Of a DNA stretch of 12,500 bases, positions 12,406 through 12,500 are shown piece by piece. The notes under the pieces were generated by a model that worked only from the letters and a program-made list of their open reading frames with translations, was not told the origin of the DNA and did not search any database. How positions within the stretch are numbered: position 1 is the first letter of the stretch; each line of letters opens with the position of its first letter. The translations under genes and the position numbers were made by a program. Origin of the DNA: Penaeus vannamei (Eukaryota > Arthropoda > Malacostraca > Decapoda > Penaeidae); contig NC_091549.1 of assembly GCF_042767895.1 (NCBI RefSeq), forward strand, positions 40,797,704 through 40,810,203. The letters run 5' to 3'.

Positions 12406-12500
12406 CCTCCTTCTGCCTCCCTCTTCTCGTTTTCCCTCTCCCTACCAAACCCTGCAACCCAGGTGTTGACTCAGGTGGATTCAATTTACTTAGCTTCTTC

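Overview
The window looks like nuclear genomic DNA of an arthropod, most likely a decapod crustacean and perhaps a penaeid shrimp. Three things point there: one spliced innexin gene (the invertebrate gap-junction family), GC-rich coding exons set in AT-rich non-coding DNA, and a very high density of long (GA)n, (GT)n, (AT)n and (TCTA)n microsatellites. The species assignment is an inference from this repeat-rich character, not from a sequence match.

Layout. Positions 1-1153 lie downstream of the gene and hold its 3' UTR and flank. Positions 1154-4829 hold the innexin gene on the minus strand, with four coding exons: 4810-4644, 3577-3468, 3109-3009 and 2059-1271. All three introns have GT-AG ends and reading phases that join exactly, giving a predicted protein of 388 residues with four membrane segments, the YYQWV signature and two cysteines in each extracellular loop. 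The introns are packed with GT, GA, AT, poly-T and GAA-rich sequence, a ~40-bp minisatellite close to the exon 2 acceptor, and a G-rich (sense-strand) tract directly after the exon 1 donor. Positions 4830-12500 contain no recognisable gene. They hold microsatellites, a 112-bp tandem duplication (9378-9601), a 66/67-bp satellite array of 12 units (10187-10987) with decayed units beyond it, a polyadenylated retroelement-like 3' end inserted in a GA tract (8783-8863), and a tRNA-derived SINE-like relic (about 12028-12128). Any 5' untranslated exons and the promoter of the innexin would lie in this stretch or beyond the window.

Main point of interest. The innexin reading frame stops at TGA (1273-1271), but the same frame then continues open for 38 more codons to a second TGA (1156-1154). 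The extension keeps the coding signature (33 of 38 third positions are G or C, against 22 and 20 of 38 at first and second positions) and ends in a cysteine-rich motif. This makes the gene a candidate for stop-codon readthrough, or else for stop recoding by editing, a nonsense allele or a sequence error. Second-tier observations are the length-alternating satellite, the retroelement 3' end with a perfect hairpin, the SINE relic and the G-rich tract at the exon 1 donor.
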